In this document: positions 1-8,766 of the stretch, piece by piece | Numbering within the stretch: the stretch's first letter is position 1 | How the letters are laid out: every line of letters begins with the position of its first letter | The notes under the pieces: generated by a model | Told to the model about the DNA's origin: nothing | The model's input: the letters and a program-made list of their open reading frames with translations, nothing else | The model's database searches: none | Made by a program: the position numbers and the translations under genes | Assembly (NCBI GenBank): GCA_024643345.1 | Contig: JAHENB010000015.1 | Coordinates: 1 to 64,000 of the forward strand | Direction: 5' to 3' | From: Maribacter sp. | GTDB taxonomy: Bacteria > Bacteroidota > Bacteroidia > Flavobacteriales > Flavobacteriaceae | DNA length: 64,000 nt

Positions 1-2153
1 AGGTTAACTTCAGTGTTCACTTTGGCATCCCATGCATTGGCCGTGGAAGCATTGATGGTAAAGGGGCGCTGGAAGGGAAACAAAAGCGTTCCCTGATAGC
101 CGTCGATGGCATTGGAATACCAGTTCAGACTTCCTGAAGCGTTCCAATCATTGGTCAGGTCTTGGCTCAATAAGAGTTCGATACCGGTATTTGTGGCCCT
201 TCCCGTGTTTTGGTATATGCGGTTCACGATGTCATAATCGGGATTGGAATTGTCTATGCTGAAAATGCGCATGTATTGGTCTTGTATGATCCGATGGTAC
301 ACCGCGGAAAAAACGGAACCCGAATCCCAAGAATATTTATGGGCCACTTCAAAAGCATCCGTAAATTGCGGACGCAGGTAAGGATTGCCCACTTTCAGAA
401 GTTCAGGATCGTCATATTTGGGGAATACGCGAAGTTCCGGTTCCCCGGGACGGTCTATCCTCCGATTATAAAAGGCCGATATTTTGTTGCTTTCATTGAG
501 TTTATAGGTATACCGCACACTCGGAAAAAGCTTAAAATAGTCGTACTTGTCGTTGTTGGGATAGTACGCATTGACAGGATCCAGGTCATAAAAAACATCG
601 GTCTGTTCTGCCCGGAGGCCGGCCTCAATATCATAGGTCTCTCTTTCCCACAAATAATTGACATAGCCGGCATAAAGGTTCTCCCCCCAATCGGAAAATG
701 TTCCCAGATCGGGATATATGATCGAATTGTTGCCCGGTGTAATCGTATAGTCTACCGGCAATCTTCTGATGCGCAGCTTCGCTCCGAGTTCAATACGGCC
801 GCTGCTTAAAGGCCTTACGTAATCGGTAGAAATGCTGGTGGTATTCTCGATGGCGCGTATGTTGGTTTTATCCCTTCCAATGCGAACCGCCGAACTGTCA
901 TTGAGCGAATAAGTCTCGTCCTCCAGTCCTTGTGTATATTGTGCATTGGCACTTAGGGTATGCCCCGCCTGTTCAAATTTATGGCGGTAATTTAGGGCCG
1001 CATTGATATAACGGGTCACTTCTTCTTCCTCCCAATTATAAAAACGGTTGCGGGTATTGGTGTTCAGATCGATAAAGGCCACCTGTGCGGTATCGATATG
1101 TTTTTCACGGTCATAAAGTCCGGAAAAGGTTAAACTGTTCTTCCCGTCCCAATCATAATCGATGCCCCCATTGATGATGGTACGAAATTGCTTTCTGTTT
1201 TCCGGCACTTGAGAAATAATGTTACGTCCGTCATCATAGTTTCGGGTCGTGAATTCATTGTTGGGCAGGGCCTCCTGAAGAATGAATTCCGATTGTAAAA
1301 AATAATTCAATTTACCTGTTTTGTAGTTCAAGTTGAGACTTGGAATCAACTTGGGATTGGCCGTAAAACTGCCCAATTCAGTTCTTGTATCGGGTTTTCG
1401 CTTCCCCAAGGCCCCTAGACCAAAAGAAAGACCGATATCCCCATTGAGCCCTGTTTGCTTTTCTTTTTTGTAGATGATGTTAACGATTCCAGCAAAACCG
1501 TTGGCATCGTACTTTGCGGAAGGGTTGTTGATGATTTCGATTTTTTCGATGTTCGATGCCGGAATATTCGCCAAGCCCTTTTGATTGCCGAATCCTGTAA
1601 GGCTGCTTTGTTTGCCATCAATGAGGACGACGACCTTATCGCTGCCCCGTAAAATGACCTTGCCTTCCTGGTCAAAGGTTACGCCGGGCATGGTTTTCAT
1701 CGCATCGAGCACCGATCCCCCCGATTGGGCGATATTGTCGGCCATACTAAAGGTTTTTTTATTGAGATCGGCATTGGTGGTGGCTTGTTTGCCAAATACC
1801 TCAACTTCCTGCAGGCTCTCGGCCGATGCTTCAAGCGCAATTTTACCCAAATCGAAGATGGTATTGAGACCGCCCGCCACTAGACTCCGTTCAGCGGTTG
1901 CATATCCTATAAAAGAGAAGTACAGCCTATATTTACCCAAGGGTATTTCCAGGAGCTCGAACCGACCTTGGTCATCGGTGATCGCCCCGGTAACCAAAAC
2001 ATTGTCATCAAAGTTATGCACGGCCACGTTGGCAAAGGCTAGGGGTTCATTACGTTCGGCATCGAACAATTGACCGCTAATGGATACCTTATCCTGCGCA
2101 CTTAAAATAGTGATGTTGAAAATTAAAATTAGAATGGGCAAGTTGATCTTCAT
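1..2153 (-). CDS. TonB-dependent receptor, outer membrane beta-barrel family (3' end cut by window)
   Basis: About 717 codons are visible from an ATG at 2153; the C-terminal end lies outside the window. The start MKINLPILILIFNITILSAQ is a signal peptide. A carboxypeptidase-regulatory-like domain follows (about residues 22-105), then a plug domain with QSGGSVLDAMKTMPGV, VILRGSDKVVVLIDGK and NPSAKYDANGFAGIVNIIYK, then barrel strands. This is the stand-alone receptor type, with no SusD partner beside it on the visible side. Such proteins import or bind a ligand at the outer membrane using TonB energy. The substrate cannot be told. It lies about 100 bases downstream of a histidine kinase on the same strand, which suggests that the two-component system may control it. 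Confidence 0.9.
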   Translation of the reverse strand, partial: MKINLPILILIFNITILSAQDKVSISGQLFDAERNEPLAFANVAVHNFDDNVLVTGAITDDQGRFELLEIPLGKYRLYFSFIGYATAERSLVAGGLNTIFDLGKIALEASAESLQEVEVFGKQATTNADLNKKTFSMADNIAQSGGSVLDAMKTMPGVTFDQEGKVILRGSDKVVVLIDGKQSSLTGFGNQKGLANIPASNIEKIEIINNPSAKYDANGFAGIVNIIYKKEKQTGLNGDIGLSFGLGALGKRKPDTRTELGSFTANPKLIPSLNLNYKTGKLNYFLQSEFILQEALPNNEFTTRNYDDGRNIISQVPENRKQFRTIINGGIDYDWDGKNSLTFSGLYDREKHIDTAQVAFIDLNTNTRNRFYNWEEEEVTRYINAALNYRHKFEQAGHTLSANAQYTQGLEDETYSLNDSSAVRIGRDKTNIRAIENTTSISTDYVRPLSSGRIELGAKLRIRRLPVDYTITPGNNSIIYPDLGTFSDWGENLYAGYVNYLWERETYDIEAGLRAEQTDVFYDLDPVNAYYPNNDKYDYFKLFPSVRYTYKLNESNKISAFYNRRIDRPGEPELRVFPKYDDPELLKVGNPYLRPQFTDAFEVAHKYSWDSGSVFSAVYHRIIQDQYMRIFSIDNSNPDYDIVNRIYQNTGRATNTGIELLLSQDLTNDWNASGSLNWYSNAIDGYQGTLLFPFQRPFTINASTANAWDAKVNTEVN

Positions 2154-2214
2154 AGCAATGTGAGCTTCAATTTTTTGGCGAAAATATGTAATAAATCTAA
2201 AGATATAGTTTAAA

Positions 2215-2246
2215 GCGACCCTCCATAGGGTAAAAAGATAGGTCGC
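2215..2246 (-). terminator. Hairpin between histidine kinase and receptor genes
   Basis: GCGACC at 2215-2220 pairs with GGTCGC at 2241-2246, and an inner CCCT/AGGG can also pair. On the minus strand the stem is followed by TTTAAAC. It sits between the kinase stop and the receptor start, so it could be a weak terminator or attenuator between the two genes. The T-run is short, so the call is tentative. Confidence 0.35.
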
Positions 2247-2255
2247 AAAAAGGAT

Positions 2256-3512
2256 TTATTGAAATTCTACTTCAAAAACATGTCTTTGGTCCCGAAAAGA
2301 ATAGCTGATTTTATAACCGTGCAGATCACAGATTTTTTTCACAATGGCAAGTCCTAAACCCATTGACTTCATGGTATTACCTTCCCTATAAAATCTTGAA
2401 AACAACCTTTGTGGTTCCCGTAATTCATGTTCCCCTATGTTGGCTATGGAGAGGCAATGGCCATTTACCTCGACCCGCACATGTTCCTCGCCCTCACTGT
2501 GCTTTATGGCATTTGAAATCAGGTTATCGACCAAGATGTCTGCCAAATACCTGTCTATCTTAACAGAGGCCGGGTTGTTCTCGAAATATTCTATCTTATC
2601 CGGGAAAAGTTCCGTGAAATTTTTGATGCGCATTTGAACGATATCGTTGAGCCTAAACACTTCCTCGTTCGCAAATTGTCGGTTCTCGATCTTGGTGAGC
2701 AGGGTCAAACGTTTGTTGAGTTGGGTAAGGCGCTGAATGTCATTTTGGATGGAAGTCAAATGGCCGTACTGAATATCATTGAGATGATCGCCATTGATGA
2801 TATTCTCAATCTTGGCCTGTATAATGGCCAATGGGGTCTGCAGTTCATGAGATACATCCTCGGTGTATTGTTTTAAATTTTGGTAATCGGAACGTACCTT
2901 GTTGGTTAAGGTTGTGATTTCAGTGTTCAATTCGGTAAACTCCAAAATATCGCTTTCGATCAATTGAATGGGTTGGGTTGCACCTAGCGAGAAACGTTTC
3001 ATCTCTTCCAAATTTTTAAAGAAGGGATACCAAAGCCGCTGATTGCCTTCTTTGTTGAAATAAAAAAGAAAAATGAAGACCAATAATATGATGATCAAAT
3101 ATGATAGTACCACTGCTATTAAAATATCCTCCGATTCCACGATAAGATTACGGACCGTGATCCTATACTTTTGACCGTTGATTTCCTTAAAAGTGATCAA
3201 TTCCCTAAAGGCTTCCATTTCGTCTTGGGAAGGATCAAAGATTACCGTATCCCTCAACCTTTCTATGCCAAGTGTGACTACTTCTTCGATTTCGACCACT
3301 GGGGGAAGCGTGTAGGTTAGATTATTTTGCTTAAGGGCACTTTCTATACGAGCCTCCGTAGAGAACAATTCCTCCTCTACTGCGTTACGCATGAGGTTCC
3401 GAACATAAAAATAGAGGACGAGTGTACTGATCAGCATCAAGGCAACACTGACCCAAAGAAAGGTTTTCGAGGTTTTCTGTATGAGCCTGATTTTCTTGCG
3501 ACTGTTGGCCAT
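2256..3512 (-). CDS. Sensor histidine kinase
   Basis: A 418-residue membrane histidine kinase. TM1 is at about 17-38 and TM2 at about 130-152. They flank a periplasmic sensor of about 90 residues that I do not recognise. The phosphoacceptor is H222 in the H-box EDVSHELQTPLAIIQ. The N-box is LVDNLISNAIKHS (about 328-340) and the G2 box is GLGLAIV (about 385-391). The usual G1 aspartate position reads SIANIGE. The ATG at 3512 follows the response-regulator stop by only three bases, so the two genes are co-transcribed and form a cognate pair. The signal is unknown; the receptor downstream is a plausible target. Confidence 0.92.
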   Translation of the reverse strand: MANSRKKIRLIQKTSKTFLWVSVALMLISTLVLYFYVRNLMRNAVEEELFSTEARIESALKQNNLTYTLPPVVEIEEVVTLGIERLRDTVIFDPSQDEMEAFRELITFKEINGQKYRITVRNLIVESEDILIAVVLSYLIIILLVFIFLFYFNKEGNQRLWYPFFKNLEEMKRFSLGATQPIQLIESDILEFTELNTEITTLTNKVRSDYQNLKQYTEDVSHELQTPLAIIQAKIENIINGDHLNDIQYGHLTSIQNDIQRLTQLNKRLTLLTKIENRQFANEEVFRLNDIVQMRIKNFTELFPDKIEYFENNPASVKIDRYLADILVDNLISNAIKHSEGEEHVRVEVNGHCLSIANIGEHELREPQRLFSRFYREGNTMKSMGLGLAIVKKICDLHGYKISYSFRDQRHVFEVEFQ

Positions 3513-3515
3513 CCC

Positions 3516-4193
3516 TTAAGTTTCTTTAAAGTTGTAACCGCTACCATAGGCCGTAGTAATGTATTTTGCCCCTGCGTCGGTCAGTTTCTTCCTTAGGTTG
3601 TTGATATGCACATAGATAAAGTCATAGTTATCGACCATATCAATGTTGTCGCCCCAAAGATGTTCAGCGATGATCGCTTTGGAAAGCACCCTGCCCTTAT
3701 TGGTGATAAAGAAAAGCAAAAGATCATATTCCTTTCTGGTAAGTGCCATCGGGTCATCATTGATAAAAGCTGTCCTGGAGCGGGTATCGATACTGATTTC
3801 GTTGAATTTCAAAGTTTCGTTGCCCCCAAATTTGCCCCGCCGAAAAACGGCCTTCATCCTCGAATTGAGTTCTGCCAAATGAAAGGGTTTGGTCAAATAA
3901 TCATCGGCACCAAGATCTAAGCCTGTTAGCTTATCGGCAAGGGAGTCGTTTGCCGAAATGATAATGCTGGCCAATTCTTTTTTGCTTTTTTTGATCGACC
4001 GCAACAGGTCCAGGCCGCTACCGGTGATCAAATTGATGTCCAAGATCAGCATATCATATTCATACAGATCTAACTTATAGCGCGCTTCATCGAAATCGGA
4101 AGCCGTTTCACAAATATTTCCATCTTTCCCCAAATAGGTAACTATCGATTCCCTAAGTGCCGGTTCATCCTCTGCAATTAGAATTTTCATCAA
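3516..4193 (-). CDS. OmpR-family response regulator
   Basis: A 225-residue response regulator. The receiver domain (about 1-115) has the phosphorylated aspartate D52 in MLILDINLITG and the conserved lysine K102 in TKPF. The C-terminal winged-helix DNA-binding domain (about 125-223) contains ALTRKEYDLLLFF and ends YITTAYGSGYNF, typical of OmpR/PhoB proteins. The first two codons are both ATG, so the start is 4193 or 4190. It is the first gene of a kinase operon and has a Bacteroidota -7 box about 13 bases upstream. Confidence 0.93.
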   Translation of the reverse strand: MMKILIAEDEPALRESIVTYLGKDGNICETASDFDEARYKLDLYEYDMLILDINLITGSGLDLLRSIKKSKKELASIIISANDSLADKLTGLDLGADDYLTKPFHLAELNSRMKAVFRRGKFGGNETLKFNEISIDTRSRTAFINDDPMALTRKEYDLLLFFITNKGRVLSKAIIAEHLWGDNIDMVDNYDFIYVHINNLRKKLTDAGAKYITTAYGSGYNFKET

Positions 4194-4206
4194 ATGGCTT
4201 TATGGT

Positions 4207-4214
4207 CAAAAGTA
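4207..4214 (-). promoter_or_regulatory. -7 promoter box of the two-component operon
   Basis: The minus strand reads TACTTTTG, matching the Bacteroidota -7 consensus TAnnTTTG, 13 bases before the response-regulator ATG. I see no clear -33 TTG at the right distance. Confidence 0.45.
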
Positions 4215-4254
4215 CCGTTGAATTCTAAGCTTTTTCTAAAGGTAATGCTGTGGT

Positions 4255-4497
4255 TCATGAATGCCAAACCGATACAATATCCTTTTTAGGGCCCCTTGGG
4301 GGCTTTATCCTTTTCATGATATCTTCCAGCATTTCTACCTGGACCTGCTGCATGTTCAATAACTCCTGTTGTCGATGGATGATCAAATGATCGATCTTTT
4401 CATGAAGCGTTCTAATTTCCAGTTCCGCCTTGAGGTTGAACATTTAATCTTGTTTGGCCCGTTCCTTGTCTTTTTCTTCGAAAGCAGGATTGATCAT
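4255..4497 (-). pseudogene. DUF1003 membrane protein, C-terminal remnant with in-frame stop
   Basis: The minus-strand frame reads IMINPAFEEKDKERAKQD, a TAA stop (4446-4444), then MFNLKAELEIRTLHEKIDHL and a further 42 residues. From memory, the cytoplasmic tail of DUF1003 proteins reads IMMSQNRQEEKDR, a few residues, then a DY before NLKAELEI..LHEKIDHL. Here the tyrosine codon position of that motif is TAA. The transmembrane part expected further upstream is missing, because an in-frame TGA occurs at 4524-4522. The 62-codon ORF at 4255-4443 is therefore probably not a native gene but the tail of a decayed one, though it could still be expressed as a short coiled-coil peptide. Confidence 0.65.
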
Positions 4498-4694
4498 TAT
4501 TGAACAAGAAGATTTATGGGTTCATCAATTTTTGCAGGCTGAAGATAGTTATAAATATGTTTTAAAAACCCTGACAAGGTGGTAAAAGAAACAACCTGGC
4601 CTTTTAAAGTGAAACAAAAGGATATGCAGTCTTACGTATAATTAGTTGAATGCAGACTTTATCCCTTTTTTGGAATATCAGCAACGATCTGCGG

Positions 4695-5159
4695 TTACTT
4701 TCCCCAATTTTGGGATTTTAATTTCAGGGTAGCCTTAAGAATGTCTTTCTGGGAAATCTGACCGACCAACCTGCCATTTTCAACAATGGGAAAGCGGCGG
4801 CGACGTTCGCTTAAGAATTTGTTGGCAGCATCGAAGATGTTCATATTGCCGTCAATGGTGGCCACATTTTTGACCATGCGATGTTCTATGGTATTGTTCT
4901 CCAATGGCATGTTGTAATACCGGCTCTCGCTGATATGTTTAATGCAGTCGCCCTCGGAAATCATCCCTACGAGTTCATTGTTTCCGTTCACGACGGGAGC
5001 TCCGGAAATCCGGTATTTCAAGAGCGCCGTAATGGCCTCTTCCACAGACTGGTCGGGCCTGAAGGTAATCAACTTACGGGTCATGTAATCACTGACCTTT
5101 AGGGTCACTTCTGCGGTTTCTTTTGGTTTCATTTGCCCCTGAAAGTTCTTGATTCCCAT
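4695..5159 (-). CDS. CBS-domain pair protein
   Basis: A 154-residue protein made almost only of two CBS domains. The first (about 22-80) includes VSDYMTRKLITFRPDQSV and GAPVVNGNNELVGMISEGD. The second (about 90-150) includes MVKNVATIDGNMNIFDAA and RRRFPIVENGRLVGQISQKD. CBS pairs bind adenine nucleotides and act as regulatory modules; free-standing ones have no fixed role. The protein is cytosolic, with no signal peptide. It lies 70 bases downstream of pepD on the same strand and may share its transcript. Confidence 0.88.
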   Translation of the reverse strand: MGIKNFQGQMKPKETAEVTLKVSDYMTRKLITFRPDQSVEEAITALLKYRISGAPVVNGNNELVGMISEGDCIKHISESRYYNMPLENNTIEHRMVKNVATIDGNMNIFDAANKFLSERRRRFPIVENGRLVGQISQKDILKATLKLKSQNWGK

Positions 5160-5229
5160 GGCTTTATATATTGAAGTTTCCTAAAGTTACAGAATTATGA
5201 CCAATTAGCTTCCCAAATATTCCTAAATT

Positions 5230-6690
5230 TTAGGCTTTGGGAATGTCTTTCAAAATGGCCAATAAAAAAGTCCAGAACTTCTGTACAGAGCCAATATTCA
5301 CCCGTTCGTCCGGGGAGTGGGCCCCCTTAATGGTGGGTCCAAAACTGATCATATCCAATTCTGGATATTTTTCTGCAAGGATACCGCATTCCAAACCGGC
5401 ATGGCAAGCGACCACTTTTGGTTTTTGATTGAACAAAGTCTTGTATTTTTCTTTTAGAAGTTTTAGGATGGGTGAATTCGGGTCCGGGTTCCAACCGGGG
5501 TACCGGCCCCCGAAAACCACCTCGAACCCCGCGAGTTCAAAAGTGCATTTAAGGGCATTGGCCAGGTCTATTTTTGCCGAATCAACCGAAGACCTGGTAA
5601 GGCATGCCACGGTCATCGAACCGTTTTCAACCTCAACTTTGGCCACATTGTTCGAGGTCTCGACCAGATCGGGAATGGCCGCGCTCATCGCATAGACCCC
5701 GTTGTGGGCCGCATAGAGCGATTGCAGCAATTGTTTTTGAGCCTCCACAGCCATCACCTTGTGTATTTTATCATGAGGGGATATGGTCATCAATAGGTCG
5801 GGTTCCACCAGCGAAAGTTCATTGGAAATGGTTTTGGACCACTTTTTGAAATCCATGGAAAATCGATCCAGTTTTGGAGATGCCACAACAATTTTTGAAC
5901 AACTTTCCCTTGGAATGGCGTTACGAAGACTTCCGCCCGAAATTTCCCCGATCCTTATACCATAATCACTGGAGGCATGGTATAGCAATCGGTTCATGAT
6001 CTTATTGGCGTTGCCCAGTCCCTTATCGATATCGATGCCGCTATGGCCGCCGTTCAATCCTTTGACGTTGATCTGCAAGGCGACCCAATCGGCAGGAGCC
6101 GCTTCTTCCAAATAGGTTCTTTTGGCGGTCACATCGATGCCTCCCGCACAACCTATATCGAGTTCGTCATCTTCTTCCGTATCCAGGTTCAAAAGTATTT
6201 CACCTTTCAACAGGCCGGTTTCCAAGCCCTTGGCCCCAGTCATCCCGGTCTCCTCATCAATAGTAAAGAGTGCTTCCAATGGGGGATGCGGAATATCCGA
6301 ACTTTCCATTAAAGCCATGATGGCGGCGACACCTAATCCATTATCGGCCCCAAGCGTGGTACCCTTGGCCCTGACCCAATCCCCATCCACGTACATGGCA
6401 ATGCCTTGGGTCTCGAAATCAAAATGGGTGTCGTTGTTTTTTTGGTGCACCATATCCAAATGCGACTGTAGGGTAACCGTTTTACGACCTTCCATGCCTT
6501 CGCTGGCCGGTTTTCTTATAATGACATTGCCTACAGGGTCTTTGAAGGTTTCCAAGTGGAGTGCCCGACCAAAATCGAGCATGAACTGAATGATCTTTTC
6601 CTCTTTTTTAGAGGGTCTCGGGATGGCATTGATATCGGCAAATTTGTTCCAAATGGCAATTGGGGGCAATTCTCGTAAAGATTCGGTCAT
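5230..6690 (-). CDS. pepD: Aminoacyl-histidine dipeptidase (M20C)
   Basis: At 486 residues it matches the length of PepD-type cytosolic dipeptidases, which cleave Xaa-His and other dipeptides using two zinc ions. Metal ligands and catalytic residues are visible: H77 and D79 in LQSHLDMVHQ, D116 in TLGADNGLG, and the glutamate pair in IDEETGMTGAKGL. A C-terminal HSPDERVNI carries a late ligand. The lid region with GGHSGIDI is also present. There is no signal peptide. It is read divergently from the DUF3810 gene and has its own -7 box 17 bases upstream. Confidence 0.93.
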   Translation of the reverse strand: MTESLRELPPIAIWNKFADINAIPRPSKKEEKIIQFMLDFGRALHLETFKDPVGNVIIRKPASEGMEGRKTVTLQSHLDMVHQKNNDTHFDFETQGIAMYVDGDWVRAKGTTLGADNGLGVAAIMALMESSDIPHPPLEALFTIDEETGMTGAKGLETGLLKGEILLNLDTEEDDELDIGCAGGIDVTAKRTYLEEAAPADWVALQINVKGLNGGHSGIDIDKGLGNANKIMNRLLYHASSDYGIRIGEISGGSLRNAIPRESCSKIVVASPKLDRFSMDFKKWSKTISNELSLVEPDLLMTISPHDKIHKVMAVEAQKQLLQSLYAAHNGVYAMSAAIPDLVETSNNVAKVEVENGSMTVACLTRSSVDSAKIDLANALKCTFELAGFEVVFGGRYPGWNPDPNSPILKLLKEKYKTLFNQKPKVVACHAGLECGILAEKYPELDMISFGPTIKGAHSPDERVNIGSVQKFWTFLLAILKDIPKA

Positions 6691-6707
6691 GAAGTTTTAA
6701 CTTTTTC

Positions 6708-6715
6708 CAAAAATA
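6708..6715 (-). promoter_or_regulatory. -7 promoter box of pepD
   Basis: The minus strand reads TATTTTTG, a full match to TAnnTTTG, 17 bases before the pepD start. It shares the pepD/DUF3810 divergent region with a plus-strand box at 6749-6756. Confidence 0.5.
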
Positions 6716-6748
6716 GGGATTGATAAATTAGCTTGGACGGATTTTCTT

Positions 6749-6756
6749 TATTTTTG
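6749..6756 (+). promoter_or_regulatory. -7 promoter box of the DUF3810 gene
   Basis: TATTTTTG ends five bases before the ATG at 6762, so the transcript would start at or next to the start codon. No well-spaced -33 element is seen. Confidence 0.5.
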
Positions 6757-6761
6757 GTGCG

Positions 6762-7829
6762 ATGGATCAAAAATTAAGAAACGGAATTGCCCTGAGCCTC
6801 ATTCCTCAGATCATCCTGGTCAAATGGTTGGGGCATAATCCCGAATGGGTAGAACAGTATTACAGCATGGGCCTATATCCTAAGATCAGTGGGTTTTTTA
6901 GGTTTCTTTTCGGATGGATCCCTTTCTCCTTGGGCGAAATTATCTATACCCTTTTGATTTTTTCGGCCATTTATTATTGTTATTGGCAACGCAGACAGAT
7001 CAAGTCCAAACCCTTCATTTTTTTGAAGAATGCCGCCATGGTGTTCGCGGTGTTCTATTTTACGTTCCATCTCCTTTGGGGCCTTAACTATTACCGGCAG
7101 CCCATTGCCCAGAATTTGGCCATCCGTGACTCCATCACCAAAGTCGAAGTTTTGGAATTCACCAAAAGCCTGATTTCAAAAACCAATGCAATCCAATTCA
7201 AGATTACGGGCGACACCGCGGCCATCGTGCAGATACCGTATGAAAGGGAGGCAATTTTCGATAAAACCATAAAGGGCTTTGGGAATCTTGAAAAACAATA
7301 CCCATTCTTGAAATACCAACGGCCGAGTATCAAAAAATCGATGTACAGTACCTTTAGCACCTATCTTGGCATTGGCGGCTATCTCAATCCGTTTACGAAC
7401 GAGGCCCAGGTGAACGCGTTGATACCGCTTTTCCGATTTCCCGTGGTAGTGGGCCATGAGGTGGGGCATCAAGTCGGCTATTCCGCAGAAAACGAGACCA
7501 ATTTCATAGGTTATTTGGTGACCCTTAAAAACGAAGATCCCTATTTTCAATATTCGGCCTATGCCTTTGCATTGAGCCATTGCCTCATCGCCATCGCACG
7601 GAGCGATGAATCGGAATTCGATCAGTTATATGCCCAGTTGAACGACGGTGTCAAAAAAAACTATAGGGAACTCAATGCCTTCTATGCCCAGTACGAAAAT
7701 CCGATCGAACCCTTGTTCCAATCGGCGTTCAATACCTTCCTCAAGGCGAACAATCAGGCCGATGGGGTTCAAAGTTATGGCAAGGTGGTCAATTTAATGG
7801 TCGGCTACCATACAAAATATCCGATTTAA
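6762..7829 (+). CDS. DUF3810 domain protein, putative membrane zinc peptidase
   Basis: 355 residues. It has an N-terminal hydrophobic segment and two further transmembrane helices (about 55-75 and 88-108), then a large domain with the zinc-peptidase motif HEVGH at about 232-236. ENETNF follows at about 243-248 and supplies a likely third ligand. The segment LGIGGYLNPFTNEAQVN upstream of the motif is typical of DUF3810. The family is common in Bacteroidota and has no established substrate. The gene stands alone, divergent from pepD and convergent with the molybdenum-cofactor operon. Confidence 0.85.
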   Translation: MDQKLRNGIALSLIPQIILVKWLGHNPEWVEQYYSMGLYPKISGFFRFLFGWIPFSLGEIIYTLLIFSAIYYCYWQRRQIKSKPFIFLKNAAMVFAVFYFTFHLLWGLNYYRQPIAQNLAIRDSITKVEVLEFTKSLISKTNAIQFKITGDTAAIVQIPYEREAIFDKTIKGFGNLEKQYPFLKYQRPSIKKSMYSTFSTYLGIGGYLNPFTNEAQVNALIPLFRFPVVVGHEVGHQVGYSAENETNFIGYLVTLKNEDPYFQYSAYAFALSHCLIAIARSDESEFDQLYAQLNDGVKKNYRELNAFYAQYENPIEPLFQSAFNTFLKANNQADGVQSYGKVVNLMVGYHTKYPI

Positions 7830-7841
7830 ACTTTAGCTGTT

Positions 7842-7973
7842 TCACTTTCTTTTTCCTGTCATAGGGCAGTAGCCCCTTGAATTGGGGTGATAGACGAAAA
7901 CCCTGGAATCGGTATATGGCAAAGTACAGTGATAAATAGTCGACTCCATTAAGTCGACCATTTCTGGGTCCAT
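7842..7973 (-). CDS. Possible 43-residue protein at the end of the Moco operon
   Basis: An ATG-to-TGA frame starts 16 bases after the TSUP gene stop and reads on the same strand. The product starts MDPEMVDLMES and ends FVYHPNSRGYCPMTGKRK, with two cysteines, several His/Tyr residues and a basic tail. I do not recognise it. The position, in a region otherwise without a gene and in line with an operon, makes a real small protein possible. A chance ORF is equally possible. Confidence 0.3.
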   Translation of the reverse strand: MDPEMVDLMESTIYHCTLPYTDSRVFVYHPNSRGYCPMTGKRK

Positions 7974-7989
7974 CAAATTTTGACGCCTT

Positions 7990-8766
7990 TCAAAACAATT
8001 CCAAACCGTTTTTGAAGAGCACCCGCAGCCCTACCGCGAACACCAGCAAAGCCGTGACCCTTTTAATCCCATTGGGCGAAAGCCTTTTTAAACTGATCCT
8101 AATGCCCAGTTGACCCCCCAGAAAAACAGCGGTCAGCAAGGCCAAAGTTTCTATAGGAGGCAGTTCCAAGGTATTGGCCCACAGCAGCCCGCCCAGTCCG
8201 GAAATCGAATTGACCAAGATAAAAAAACTGGCCAAAGCCGCGATCTTGATCGATTTGTCCCAGCGCATATGGTTCAGGATAGGGGCCAAAAAAATACCGC
8301 CACCGATGCCCACCATACCCGATAGAAGGCCGATTCCGGCACCGATCAGATAACTGATAAATTTTGGATAGGCCTTGACCTTTTCCAAGCCCGTTGTCGA
8401 AGCCAAGGTCTGCCATGCCAAAAAAAGTGAAGAGACGATCAGGGAAAGTCCAAGAATCACAAAAAACACATTTTCCTTTAATTTGAAAGAGGCCCCGATA
8501 AAAGCCAGGGGAATGCTGGTCAGGATAAAGGGTAAAAAGTCCTTTATCTTTGCATGCCCATGCTTGAAATATAAATAGGTACTGGAAGAAACGACCACCA
8601 AATTACAGACAAGGGCCAGGGACCGAATCGCAAAAAATCCTAATAATGTTAGGGTCAGCAAGGCCAAATAACTCGATCCCCCACCAAATCCCACGGAAGA
8701 ATATAAGGTGGCCACGACAAAAAAACCGATGCACAAGAGCAGCAGGCCTTCAGTACTTAGCAGCAT
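7990..8766 (-). CDS. TSUP family anion exporter (TauE/SafE)
   Basis: 258 residues, about eight membrane helices, with the two repeats typical of the family: GFGGGSSYLALLTLT near residue 27 and GMVGIGGGIFLAPIL near residue 150. TSUP proteins move sulfite, sulfonates or other organosulfur anions across the inner membrane. The start overlaps the end of the ThiF-rhodanese gene by 17 bases, so it is part of the molybdenum-cofactor operon. A link to sulfur carried by the rhodanese/MoaD system, or to a sulfite-oxidising molybdoenzyme, is inference. Confidence 0.88.
   Translation of the reverse strand: MLLSTEGLLLLCIGFFVVATLYSSVGFGGGSSYLALLTLTLLGFFAIRSLALVCNLVVVSSSTYLYFKHGHAKIKDFLPFILTSIPLAFIGASFKLKENVFFVILGLSLIVSSLFLAWQTLASTTGLEKVKAYPKFISYLIGAGIGLLSGMVGIGGGIFLAPILNHMRWDKSIKIAALASFFILVNSISGLGGLLWANTLELPPIETLALLTAVFLGGQLGIRISLKRLSPNGIKRVTALLVFAVGLRVLFKNGLELF

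Noticed and set aside
210-809. A 199-codon plus-strand ORF inside the first receptor.
   Set aside because: It is antisense to a well-defined TonB-dependent receptor frame.
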